A stretch of 64,000 bases of DNA, taken from contig OW386287.2 of the NCBI GenBank assembly GCA_936432065.2, positions 187,611,729 through 187,675,728 on the forward strand. Direction: 5' to 3'. A model generated the notes under the pieces. It made no database searches and was not told the DNA's origin. It saw only the letters and a program-made list of their open reading frames with translations. Of this stretch, positions 1 to 12,100 are shown one piece after another; the first letter of the stretch is position 1, and the number at the start of each line of letters is the position of its first letter. Position numbers and translations under genes: made by a program. The stretch is from Rutpela maculata (Eukaryota; Arthropoda; Insecta; Coleoptera; Cerambycidae).

Positions 1-614
1 TATTCCTGTATATCGTCCCAAACACACATTATCAAGATTGGTGTGGTTGGATGTGCACTAATATTGATCTGGTTTCCTCAAGTCTGCGAAGAATAATCAA
101 ATGTACTTTGTGCAGACATTAAATCAACCTAGACTAGCTTACGGGTAGAGACCAGTATACTAATAGAAAAGATCCTCCTTGGTACAAATGATATAACTTC
201 AAACTATAGCAGCATTTCCAAGATCACAATATAATAAAATATATTACAGTGGTCAGAAATAAATAAGTCATGTGCGATGCTTACATGTAATGATGACTCT
301 ATCAAAGACATTTCACGGAAGGTCATGGTGGGTAAGCGAGCAGAACGAACATACAGATCCGGCAAACGTAGTTTTATATATGGTCCTGAATAAACAGGCG
401 CACGAAAAAAAACACTTAAGTTAGTAAAAGAAAGACGATCTATTTCCACTATAAATAGGCGGTAAGAAGCGATAGGTACCGGTGCCCTACGTTGACACAC
501 GACAAGGTGATAAAAATAAGATTTCACGAATGTGTAATGTGTTGGGAGCAGTACATCCGTATTTCTTTTCCTAATTTCTCTGTTTTCTTTCTTGCTCTCA
601 TTTATCACAATATA
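1..614. other. AT-rich sequence, no gene seen
   Basis: No recognisable domain, RNA or repeat boundary. A 134-residue open frame on the - strand (608-204) has no familiar motif and is probably chance. Confidence 0.5.
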
Positions 615-1616
615 TAGTATGTCCGAGGATGGGGTTTACTAGATGTAACAGCTAATATTTTTAACTTTTCGAGAAAATGTTATTCTTTGTAAAAGTTTTT
701 ACTTGCCTAAAAAATAGTAATGACGTTGAGACAAATTATATGGGGTGCTCAAAAATTACAAAAATTTATAATTCCGTAAGAGTATTCGAAATAAGTGAAT
801 TTTTAGTAAAATATGTGAATAGTAACTATTATTTACATATGCTTAATACATTATTTTCTAATCAGATAGATGACTTGCCGGTGGAATATCGTAATAGAAT
901 GTATTTTCAACCGGATGGATGTCCGGCACGTTATGCCTACATCGTATGTAATTGGCTTAATAGCAAATTTGGACGACGGTGGATTGGTCGCAATAATTGA
1001 GAGAAGTCGAGATTTGACAATTGCGGATACATTTCTCTGGGGGCATCTAAAACAATTTACCTACCAACAATCCATAGCTGTGCAATCAATTTCCATTGTG
1101 GAAGTTAGAAGTAATTTTCACAACATTCAGAAATGTTTGAAAATATGCGTTCAATTTGAGAAATTTTTGAATTGTGATATTTAATAAAGTCATAACCTTC
1201 AAATATGTGTTTGCTTTTATAAATTCAGAATTGTTTATCTGATATTTACTCGCCCTGTTCAAATGTAATTAGCTAAATAAAAATTTGAGAAAAACCGACA
1301 AGTATTTTACTAAACATTCACTTATTTCGAAACATTGCAATATTCAAATGAAATTTTGAATTTGGACAAACCATATAATTTGAAACAACTTTTTTATTTG
1401 ATATTTTGTTCCAAAATAAAAAATATAACCAGTTTACTCTGACGGAATTTTAAGTTTTTGTAATTTTTCAGCACACCGTATAAAAAATATAATTTTTCTC
1501 AACGTCATTACTATTTTTTAGGCAAGCAAAAACTAAATTATAAAGTATAACATTTTCACGAAAAGTTAAAAATTTTAGCCATTACACCTATTGTAAACCC
1601 CATCGCAGACATACTG
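615..1616 (+). mobile_element. mariner/Tc-type element with long terminal inverted repeats
   Basis: The ends are inverted copies of about 185 bp (615-800 and about 1430-1616), both starting AGTATGTC and containing GGCAAG and TTTTTAGG blocks, and both flanked by TA-rich sequence. Between them lies a decayed + strand transposase in two frames. Confidence 0.8.
850..1130 (+). pseudogene. decayed DDE transposase, C-terminal half
   Basis: In two overlapping frames one reads YFQPDGCPARYAYIVCNWL, then FGRRWIG, and after a frameshift DTFLWGHLKQ. These match the second-Asp (QDGxPxHY) and third-catalytic-residue (DFFLWGHLK) regions of mariner/Tc-type transposases. Frameshifts and loss of the N-terminal half make it non-functional. 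Confidence 0.8.
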
Positions 1617-2675
1617 TATACAAAACTACATTTGCCGAATCTGTATATATATATATAGTGAAACTGAATAAAGGTTTTTATTATTATATTATATCATCAT
1701 GCTGCAAATGTTACAAATATCAAAAGAGCAGAATATTGTTAACATTCTAAAAAACAAGAAACTGCATCTGGATTAAAAATAAACTTCAAGAAGAGTCTAA
1801 TAATGGTGAGACTGGTCAACAAAAGAGAGTCCAATCAATGGAGAAAAATATAAAATAGCCGACTACTATCTACGAACGATAAACAAATTGAAATATCTGA
1901 ACTTATCTGACAAACCAAATGAAAAGGAGAGAAACTGTGTAGGAGGGAATTAAAATGACACAGGATCACAAGAACAATTGTATTTTTTTTTGAAAAAAAA
2001 AAAAAAAAAAACAGCATGATCCTTGATTAAGAGGACACATGCTATCAGTGTCAACAGTGATATATGGAGTTAAAAACGAAGCAACAAAAGCCAACAGATG
2101 TCTGGGAAGAGTGAGCTGAAATAACTACTAGCAAAAAGAACAAGACTAAAGCAACTACATACAATATCAAAAAGGACAGAAACGTATGCAATGAAGTATT
2201 GGGATGTATGCTCTGCCGGAATCACAAACAAGGGAAACAGAAGAACTCTAGAAGCAAAAACACAAAGAGAGGAGTATAAACACTGTATCACGACACAATG
2301 CGGGAAATGCATCTCACAAATGCCTATAGTCCTCATTCTACATTCCTGTGTCATGTGGCTCTCGCTGCCGACAACAAGCATGACTCAAATCCAACCCAGT
2401 GGTAGTAATGCATACCGTATGCTGGTTAATCAATCGATCAATAAAAAAAATATTTGGATCATGGGTCGGCCTGTATGGTTATTACTCACATCTGGACATT
2501 TTAAAATAAAAATACTTGTTTGAGGATTTTTCTTACAAATGCACTACTAATTGTTTACCAAAATTTTTTTAATATTTTAATAATACACTATATGAATATT
2601 GTTTTAAGATTATACGACTGTAAGGTATACATATTTTTTTCATAGAAAATGTAATACTCGCGAAGTGGCATGAGG
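1617..2675. repeat. repeat-derived sequence with no intact gene
   Basis: About 2280-2420 matches the reverse complement of about 39460-39590 (both contain TCTCGCTGC and AACAAGCATGAC blocks). It is therefore a fragment of the same dispersed element, probably the 3' part of a non-LTR retrotransposon. The rest is AT-rich and unrecognised. Confidence 0.5.
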
Positions 2676-3585
2676 AATCACATAATTACATCTATAGGCG
2701 AGTCTGCCTGGGATTTTTCCAAAAAATTTTCTATACCATTTGAGTTAGCAACGGATTCTTATAGGAAAAATTCCGCTGAACAAGATTTTCTTATGAAAAA
2801 TTTTCCAAAACCATGAGCTTCATGGTCAAATAATGGACCGCAATAGTCGTGACGTCATTCACGAGGAGGTTAATTTGAATTCCTTTCCATCCACTCTTTG
2901 AAGCATGCCTTATGTACATATGCTTTAAGGGTCAAAATAAATTACTTAAAAATGTATCTAAGGATTGATACGTTATTTTTCATATTTAACTATTGAAACC
3001 TACTAGTATAAAAATAGAGCTGGATTATAAGTTTTTTACATGTGGTAATCAATTTTCTCTATCGAGAATAAATAAAAAAATGTTTTCTAAATGGTTGTTT
3101 ATGCGCATGCGTTCTACAAGTGTCTGGAAAATTATTGAGAACGTAGTTCTTTGATTATTTCTTTGTGCTCTAACCTCAAAGCCTGTTTTATTTATTATTT
3201 GAATTGCTTTCCATTATTTTATATTGTTATCATAGACTATCGACTTCTAACCAGGCCCCTGTACCAAATTCACTGGCAGGCCCCCACGCCTAGGGGAAAT
3301 TTGTCAAAATCTCTTAAACGAGCGAGAACTGCATTTACTAGCCTAACCGGGCCCAGGTACCACAGTACCTACTGATCCTCCCTTGTGGGGGCCTTGCCTC
3401 TAACCTCGTGTTTAAATGTTTATTTGTAAGTATTTTCACTTAGAAACGCAAATAAATAAAGAAATTACATATTGTATCATTTATTCAGAACTTATTTCTA
3501 TTAAATATATATATGATTAAAATAGTTTAAAATTGAACTGTCTAGTAAATACGACATATGCCATGAGCACGCTTCATTTGTTACG

Positions 3586-3818
3586 GTACGAACATGCCGA
3601 AGTTGATATAGAGCTATATAGAAGTTCAGACCGCAAATTCAGTAGATGCATCGAAGCCATCAATGTGTAAAACAAATCTATACATTTAAATATAACCGCA
3701 CATACTGTCGATGCTAGCAGGGTGAACTGCTCCTAGTACAAATTGATGGCTTCAATGCATCGACTGAAACTGCGGCCTGAACTTCTATAGCTGCGTAGCA
3801 TCTTTGGCATGTTCGTAC
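3586..3818. repeat. foldback MITE next to the SWIM exon donor site
   Basis: The arms begin GTACGAACATGCC at 3586 and end with its complement at 3818. Blocks such as TATAGAAGTTCAG and GATGCAT pair across the hairpin. The right end lies 6 bp from the GTAAGA donor of the - strand exon. Confidence 0.75.
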
Positions 3819-3824
3819 TCTTAC

Positions 3825-4187
3825 AGAAATATTATAGTGTGCAAAGAGAGCCAGAGCAGCCATATGATGGCATAACCATAATCCCCTTGGACAAGTACAT
3901 TCTGCATGGGTTATATTTTTATCGTTATTCAAAAATATCTGAAAACAATTAATTACATTTAAAGTAAAATATATTTATTTTTTAAAAAAAGCACACACCT
4001 CTACTTTGTAGATTCTATCTCTCATGCCAGCATAAATTTCTCCCTTAACAATCAGTACTTCAGGATCATAATCATTCCTTTCATGCGGCCTGCTTCCCGC
4101 TTCAACAGAACTTTCTGCCTTGACCATGAATGTTTCTTTATACTTAAAAAATTGAGCAATCGCAGAAAAATGTAATTTTTGGGCCAT
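3825..4187 (-). pseudogene. SWIM zinc-finger protein fragment (two exons)
   Basis: Exon A (4187-3999) encodes 63 residues (MAQKLHFSAIAQFFKYKETF onward) and ends GAG/GTGTGT. Exon B (3938-3825) begins after TTTTCAG and encodes 38 residues including ECTCPRGLWLCHHMAALALF. Together they match the CxC...CxH zinc site of SWIM proteins of the kind scattered through insect genomes, often with YqaJ-type nuclease regions. Both joins are phase 0. Exon B ends at TCT/GTAAGA, so at least one more exon is expected but not seen. The N-terminal part of such a protein also appears on the + strand at 10145. A partial copy is more likely than a working gene. Confidence 0.65.
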
Positions 4188-6336
4188 TTTTGATATACAA
4201 ACACTTAATACTAAATACTATAAAATCCTTGAAAGTTATAAAAGAAATAATCCACTATACATAACCTTAAACTTCAACCAGGAAAACAAATGAAAATAAG
4301 AAGATGGAGTTATGCCCGACATACGTATTACGCGTGCGCAATAAACAATTAATTTCTGAAAAAATTTCAAGGGGACTTAAAAATTACAGTATTATTACAA
4401 GAAGGCGCAGCTTTTAAAGTTAAAACATTAGGATGATAATTCAATAGTTAAATATTCAGATTTTCTGAAATTTCAAATTAAATTTTAGCCAGGGTCTTAT
4501 GTACAGTGGCGATAAAGTCGATGTGAGAAATAGGATGGAATAGTTAGAGTGGGAGTGAAACGTCACACTATTTTGGTCTGTTTAAACAAAATTTTTTTCG
4601 TTTTTATTTAATAAAATGAAAATGGTTTGATGGATCCGAAAAAATCTAGATCTAGATCAAAAAGCATTGAACATATCGGGCCAAAAAAAATATGGTATAT
4701 TCTTTGATATAAAAGGCATGTTTTTTGAAAAAAACAATATCCTGACCTCATTAGTTTCAGAGTAATCAATTTGTTAATTAAGAAATTTATTTTGGCTATA
4801 ACAAATGAACGGGTTGACAAAATGAGTTGTGCCTGGCGCCAAACGACGCGTATTGAAAATGTCTTTCGATTGAATCAAGATTTTTTAGGATCCGTCAAAC
4901 CGTTTTCATTTTATTAAATAAAAACGAAAAAAATTTTGTTTAAACAATTATTTGACCACGAAGCTCGCGGTTTAGGAAAATTTTTCATAAGCAAATCTTG
5001 TTCAGCGGAATTTTTCCTATAAGAATCCGTTGTTATCTCAAATGGTATACAAAATTTATAAAATCACCTCTGTTTTACCACAGGCAGACTCGCCTACTAT
5101 ACCGGTCCCTTTTAAAATCAGGTGATACATGAATCATATATCGCTTTGGAATACAAACAACCTAAAAAAAGCGTTTTAATAACATGTATTTAGTTTTAAA
5201 ATATTTGTCAAGAGATTAAACATAAGTAACAAACTTAAAAAAAAGTAATTAAATGTTGACAAGCCACAGAATAAGGAACTGCCAGAAGCAACATTCTGAT
5301 TTGATGTTTCTTGATCAATTTTTGTGATCTTCGCCATCTTTTTGTAGGTATTTCTGTCAGTTCATTTATTGTTTTAACCTAACATTCTGTGACATAATAG
5401 CCAACAAATCAACTATATTTTTATCATGTATGAGAATAATTGTGTTGTGCATAGATAAGAGATCATACTGTTAATAAGTAATTTTTATTAGCGATGTGAT
5501 GAGTAAACGATGTGGGTGCTGCTCGGGGATGTCCAAGCAGAACAACAGGGAAACACTTTATGTTTGCTGAGAATTCCCAAAAGTATTTTATTATTGCTGT
5601 AAACTATAAACACTTCCAAATAATTGTGCTCTTCCTTATTTTAAGGTCCCAATAGTGGTTGACGAGCATGCAATAGGGAACTTGCTCAAAAAATAAAACT
5701 GAAAACACTCAAAATCGTAAACTAACATCATTAAAAACCCCATAAACAAGAATTTAAAAAAAAATAATCTCTTCCAGAAATATAAGTGATTAAAATTTGC
5801 CTGATTTTACATATTCTTGAAACGTGCCGTCAGGCCGAGCGACGGCGTCTAGCGACACGGATTCTACTTTGGCTTTGACAGTTCCGCATGCGCATTTGCG
5901 TTTTAGTTTTGTCAGAAACAACTAGTAGTGAACACACAACCCAACCTAAAATTTAAATACTACTGTGAAAAAGCCCATAGCCAGATACATATTCCTTAGA
6001 AGAACATTGTCAATATACGTTGATTTTGAGCGATATTTGTAATTTACACAGTATCGGAAAGTGTTGGTTTTGGGATGGCAATAAGAGCAAGCGAGAGCGA
6101 ATCAGGCGATCGTGTACATGCTTCTCTTGATGGGTGTGTCACTGTTTACCTCTGCCAGAGTACTGGTAGATGTCTTTATTGTGGGCGGTCGGTTAAATCG
6201 TTGAAACTAGTGCAATACCAAAATAAACACTTTTTCGATTCTGTATATAAGCTTGTGTTGTAAACATTTTAGTTAGAAATGACAATGACATGCAGGTTTT
6301 TCAAAAGGACAATCAGACAATTGATCTAATAGTGTG

Positions 6337-6999
6337 AGATCCCAGAGCTGCCAGACCTACGTCATTTTAGCAAAGCTAATATTTTGACAACGGATAGTGT
6401 AATATCTAGTTAAGAACGTATGCGTATTTGCTAGCTTGAAAGCGGGGCGCTTTTGCAGAAAACAGGTACAAAAGGTACATACAAATTTTCACACCTACGT
6501 TAAAGTATGATAGCTGATTTATTTTTCAAGTGACATGCTAACGACATCGTGTAAGCGTCAATCTCCGAATCTTAAGGTCCGAGGTTCGATCCCTGAGTGT
6601 TCTCAGTTTTTTTTTTCAAATATACGTACTAAGAAAAAAGTTATGGCCAAAAATAATAAATATTTCCCTATCGGTTGTCTCTTTCTTGGTAATCGCCACA
6701 TTAAGTTAATATTTGTTGAAAAAAAAAGCTGAGAACGCTCAGGGATTGAACCTCGGACCTTAAGATTCGGAGGTTGATGCTTACACCATGTCGTTAGCCT
6801 CTCACTTGAAAAATAAATCAGCTATCATACTTTAACGTAGGAGCGAAAAATTTGTATGTACCTTTTGTACCTGTTTCCTGCAAAAGCGCCCCGCTTTCAA
6901 GCTAGCAAATACGCATACGTTCTTAATTAGATATTACACTATCCGTTGTCAAAATATTAGCTTTGCTAAAATGACGTAGGTCTGGCGGCTCTGGGATCT
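6337..6999. mobile_element. foldback MITE with a tRNA-like module in each arm
   Basis: Arms of about 275 bp (6337-6610 and 6722-6999) are nearly perfect inverted copies around a loop of about 110 bp. Each arm holds GAGGTTCGATCCCTGA or its complement, a match to the Pol III B box and T-loop, preceded by a TGCTAACGACATCG segment resembling an A box. The cloverleaf is decayed, so this is not called a tRNA gene. Confidence 0.85.
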
Positions 7000-7227
7000 T
7001 GGACTATAATGTAGATAGGTTTATGGTGGCTTCACGCATTAAAGAGTTTTATTTAAAAAATATCAAAGTTTATGACACTCTATTCAATGGTACAATAAAA
7101 TAAGTTTTAACACCTCTACCTAATACAAAACCATTCTGGATTTTCAAGGAGTTACCTCGGTGACTTGAGAAGCGGTTAAGAAAACAAACAAAACAAACAA
7201 ACAAACACTGACCTGTAACCTATATAG

Positions 7228-7822
7228 TCCAGTCAACGGAGCACTAAAATGACCAAAATCTCTAACTTGAGTACTAATGAATGGATTTTAATGAAACTTG
7301 TGCAATGTGTTTGTAATGTCGTTAATAAAAAAGTTAAAAAAAAAAGATTAAAGTAGGAAATGATCGGAAGGGGTAGAAAACACCCCTTTTATCACGGATT
7401 CCGTAACTTGTAGAATTAGGTAAAAAGTGGAAAACAATGTATATACCTTTTTTGGTCCAAAATAAGATGTTTTTACTCTTGTGAGTTTTTTCGAAAAATG
7501 CATATTTTTCGAGATATGGCCACTCGAAAATTCCTGAAAGTGGGGGAGGGGAAATGTAAAAGTTGAAAAAAAAAATCTGAAAAAATTTAGGTGAAAAAAC
7601 ATCTTATTTTGGGCCAAAAAAGGTATATACATTGTTTTTTTTCCATTTTTGACCTAATTTTACAAGTTACGGAACCCGTGATAAAAGGGGTGTTTTCTAC
7701 CCCTTCCGATCATTTCCTACTCTAATGTTTTTTTTAACTTTTTTATTAACGTCATTACAAACACGTTGCACAAAGTTTCATCAAAATCCATTCATTAGCA
7801 CTCAAGTTGACTGGGTTAGTAA
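7228..7822. mobile_element. 595-bp foldback MITE
   Basis: The two halves are inverted copies. GGAAATGATCGGAAGGGGT and ACACCCCTTTTATCACGG pair with their complements on the other side of a centre near 7520. No coding capacity. Confidence 0.85.
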
Positions 7823-8723
7823 TATAATATAATTTTATCCAAAAACTCAATTTTTGGTATTTTGGCTATACTTAATATACTTAAATTAAAATGATCTTCA
7901 CATACATAAATGGGGTTGTTATTTTCAGAAATATCCCCTATTGCTGTTTTAACAGTAACACTATATAATGTTTACATGAAGTATTTCCATTTCACAACAC
8001 AAAACAGAATCATAAACTAAACAAAATCTACAATATGCCAAACACAACGCAAATCAAATAACCGCTCGAGCCACCCGCTTACCGTCTCGTTTTCACACAC
8101 AGAGTCCAAAATACCTTTGGGAATTCTTAGGAAATTTAAATGAAGTAATGTATTTTCCTGTCGTTCGGCTTGAACATTCCCGAATAGCACAGAGTTTCAC
8201 CTCATTTATTCGTCATATTAATAAAAATTATTTGTGACACAACACACAGCAATTTCCCCCATGACCTCTTATCTATGCACAGTACAGTGGTCCTAATATG
8301 TTGTGAAAATATGGTTGAATTGTTGAATATTATGTCAGAATGTTAGGTTAAAACAATAAATGAACTGATGAATGTACCAACAAAATGGTGTCAGTAGAAT
8401 TTTGGCGGGAAGCCTAAGTGTCGCCCCTGGTAGTTCTCTTTTCTGTGACTAAGCTTGGTCAACAGTAGTAGCCAACTGACAATAAAAAAATAATCAACCA
8501 GTCACTCTAAAATCCCCTATAAAAACTACTTCAAATAAAACACATTTTATACCATCCGACGCCAAACTAATCTACAACAATATCACTGCCTTTTCGAATT
8601 TTAAATACTATTTTGAAATGATTCTCAAACTTTCATTCAACAGTACTTTATTACCACTTTTAACACATTTCCACACATTATAGGCCTATGTACAAGTCTT
8701 GAGACACTCCATATATTCTCTAT

Positions 8724-9191
8724 TCATCTGTTGTCGTCACCAAAATTTATAACTTTCCGTATTCGATCAATTCTACTTTCATTTTTCACTGTAGGTTTAT
8801 TGAAATGTTCAAGTTTCTTCCTCTCCAAACTCTCCAGTGTATTACCTCTACTTCGCATTATGTTCTCCTTGTTTGTGACCATTTCAGTTTTCTTCTCATA
8901 CTCCTCAATACCCACGTATCCCTGTGGTTTGAGATTTCTCGGTCTGTTTTTCAAATACTCGCTGATGATTTCATCGACGGATTTGCCCTTGACAACTGCA
9001 TAGACATGGTGGCGAGCGATACGTAGCATTCTATCGCTGGTGCCTCCTTCTGGTCTGGGAGCATTACCTGTTAAATTCGGAAGAAATCTTCTTGTTACAC
9101 GTGCCAGGATTGATGCAAATATTTTAAATTGGGTGTGGGCTGGGGTGATATTCTGAGAACGGAGGGCTTCATATACTGCCCACTGAAGTTT
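8724..9191 (-). CDS. exon 4 of the unidentified gene (C-terminal domain, stop)
   Basis: An acceptor with a T-run and TAG ends at 9192. The frame is then open for 155 codons to the stop at 8724. The protein starts KLQWAVYEALRSQNITPAHT and includes RMLRIARHHVYAVVKGKSVD. Phase 0 matches the exon 3 donor, but the intron is 10.5 kb, so the link to exons 1-3 is inferred from phase, order, strand and the shared KEN motif. A possible poly(A) signal (AATAAA on this strand) lies at 8652-8647. Confidence 0.72.
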   Translation of the reverse strand, partial: KLQWAVYEALRSQNITPAHTQFKIFASILARVTRRFLPNLTGNAPRPEGGTSDRMLRIARHHVYAVVKGKSVDEIISEYLKNRPRNLKPQGYVGIEEYEKKTEMVTNKENIMRSRGNTLESLERKKLEHFNKPTVKNESRIDRIRKVINFGDDNR

Positions 9192-12100
9192 CTAAAAAAA
9201 AAAAAATCGTTCTTAAATTTATTACGTAGAGAGTTTTCGTAAATGAATACAAGACATGTGACTACAAATAATCTCTATAAGGAGGGAAAAGTAAAATGTT
9301 ATGTACGTTTGTTGAAAATAGTTAATAGTTCCACTTCAAATAACACAGTGATCCAACTAACACTTTTTTTTTAAGAAACTGGCTTAAAATCTGAGCGACA
9401 TATTTGGCACCATGTATCTCGAAAATTAAGCATTTTAGAATGTCCACTTACACACAACATTTGGAGACAAGGGGCCACACACCCAATATCCAAGTATACT
9501 GGGATTAATTTTTTCTTCCAAAAAAATCCCAGTGCCACGGCCTGGAATTGAACCTGGGATCCCTCCCAAGTAACAATTTAACTACTTTTTAGATTTATTT
9601 GGGTTTTATCAGTGTTTTATATAAAACTTCACAAGTAGGTAAAGAAACCGATTATTGTAATGAAATAATTGGGTTGACGAATTTTCAAAAATGGTGAAAT
9701 ATGGTAGTGGAGGCATTAATTTAGTTCTAAGCGCAACATATTAAAAAGAATTATTAAAGTTCGACTATTTGAATGTACCACGAAAACGGAAGTGACATCA
9801 TAACAGCAGTTAGATGTGAAGTTATATGCAGAGCAGAAGAAGAGGAACAAGTTGGCATTGTCGGCAATTAGGCGATCCAAACCACGTGACTTCCAACATG
9901 GCGCTGAGGGCAAACATCCGGCAATCCTTTATTTTCATTCGTTAAATGAGTTTTTTTTCGGTTGCCTTGGCTACGTTTCCGCGAGTTAATTAAAATAAAC
10001 CCCATGTTTGCCCTCAGCGCCATATTGAAAAATAATTTTGACAGGTCGTTGGATTGCCTAATAAAGAAAATAACCTCAAATGTTAAAATTGAATTTGACA
10101 TTTAATTAGAAGTTTTTAGCATTTGGTATTTATTTTCTTTCAAAATGGCTGAGGCAGGATTTATAAAAGCCAATTCTGATATTTTATCTTCTATAGATAT
10201 ATCTATGGTCAGCGAATTTTTAAAAAGAGATGATCGTTTTAGCATTACAGAGGTCAGAGGTGCAAAAGCCGCGAAGTATGTTTCTTAAATGAAAGCGACA
10301 GACAATATGTGTGTGTTTTAGAGATAAAAATCATACTTTTTAATAAAAAAAATTTACTCAATACAAATTCATGATTTTTTTTTTTAATTAGTCCCTAAAT
10401 ATTTTTTTTAGAAACCACACTTTGATCGGATTTAATTTCAAATTAAAACCTTGAATATTAAAATTCTTCTAAAATATTCAAATATAAATGATCAATGTGA
10501 ATGCCAGACTAATGTCAAAACCTATAACCTATAACACCAATGACCTAACGTAAATACGAATAAGATTAATATTTTAATGGGATTTTAAGATTAGTTTATA
10601 ATAGGAAATTTATCTTTTAAAGGTGAATTCACTTAACTAATCTTTGTTCTATTACTCATTAAATTAAAAGTTAATTTTACACAACTTAATAATTTGGAAC
10701 AGTACACTTAGAAACTGACATGATTGATTAGAAAATGTGATAAATAAACCAATAGATACACTTTGTATACTAGTAGTGTGTTCTAGTGAAATCATCTTGA
10801 TAAAAATGGAATTTAAATTACTTAAATATCTATTCGGTAAACTAATATGATTTTAATATCCTTTATCACTTAAGAAAGTATAATTAAGAGGTAAAAGGAA
10901 AATTAGTTTATAATTACATATTTTGTAATTTCAGTTATATTTCCTTATATCGAAATAAGAAAGTTCAATCGATAAATATTTTTCCTGACAATAATACTTC
11001 ATTGAGTGATGTTTCACAGATAATTAGAAGTGAGCAATAAAAAGGAATTAGTTTACAAATTTGAGATAGATGGAAGATATATCATATCAGTTTATTATTT
11101 TTTTACTCCAATTTCACCATCTGATGTAATCTCATTAATAAATAGGTTAAAAATCTTCCAATTCAAGTGGATTTGACAGCATATCTAATAATTTAATAAA
11201 ACATTGTAGAATAAGTATCTGTCAGCCACTAGCCTTTTTAATAAATCTATATTTTAATCCAGGAACTTTTCCTGACGTATTTAAATTAGCCATTGTTCAA
11301 CCGGTGTTCAAAAAAGGAGATCCCAACGACTATGAAAACTACAGGGCGATTAGTTTACTTTGTAGTTTCTCAAAACTCTTCGAACTTGTCCTAAAAGATC
11401 AATTGTCATCTTTCTTTTACGAAAATAATTTACTGTCTGCCTCGCAACATGGTTTCTCCAAGAATAAAAGTACACTATCGGCACTTTATGATTTCAATAA
11501 TTGTGGATGCCCTTGTTCAGAAGCAGTATGCCTTAAGATTATTTATTGATTTCTCCCGTGCTTTTGATATGGTTGATCATAAACTACTCTTAAATAAACT
11601 GGAAAGATATGGAGTCATAGGGATTCCATTAAACCTTCTCTCTTCCTACCTCAATAATAGAACCCAAATTGTCAAACTGAATTGTGAGGTGTCTAGCGAT
11701 ATATGTGAAATAACACAAGGTGTTCCACAAGGATCTGTTCTGGGTCCTCCATTATTTAATATATACGCAAATGATTTGATAACATACCTAAGTGGAATAT
11801 CAAATGTCCATACTATATGTTATGCGGACGACACAAACGTCCTTATCACAGATAGTAAATTAAATGAAATTGAAAATACTGCTAACCTACTACTAGAAAA
11901 AAACTTATGTATTTTATGACTTCTTTACATAATTGGTATTTGTTATCTCTTCTCTGTCTTTTCTCTTTATAATTTTGTTTCAAGTTTGCTATGACTGTAT
12001 TATGTTTGTTTTTTACAATGATTTTTGGCTATTTTACGATGTGTAAATTTATATTTATATTTATATATATTATATAACACCTTTTACATATATTTTTTTT

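Larger units (their letters stand above)
2676..5112. mobile_element. 2.4-kb inverted-repeat element carrying SWIM-domain exons
   Basis: About 130 bp at 2679-2810 recurs inverted at 4976-5110 (shared blocks AGGCGAGTCTGCCTG, CAACGGATTCTTATAGG). An inner inverted pair lies at about 4587-4640 and 4880-4950. The interior holds two exon-like pieces of a SWIM protein on the - strand. The superfamily cannot be told from the ends. Confidence 0.7.
5330..8400. repeat. 3-kb region bounded by diverged inverted repeats
   Basis: About 5335-5590 is repeated inverted at about 8110-8395 (shared blocks CAGTTCATTTATTGTT, ACCTAACATTCTG, GCATAGATAAGAG). Two complete foldbacks sit inside. No gene is recognised. 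The segment 5820-6260 has higher GC and no known motif. Confidence 0.65.

Noticed and set aside
204..608. 134-residue frame on the - strand near the left edge
   Set aside because: No domain, odd composition, and no splice or regulatory support.
6540..6610. tRNA gene
   Set aside because: B box and T-loop are good, but the T-stem has mismatches, no acceptor stem forms, and the module is part of a foldback.
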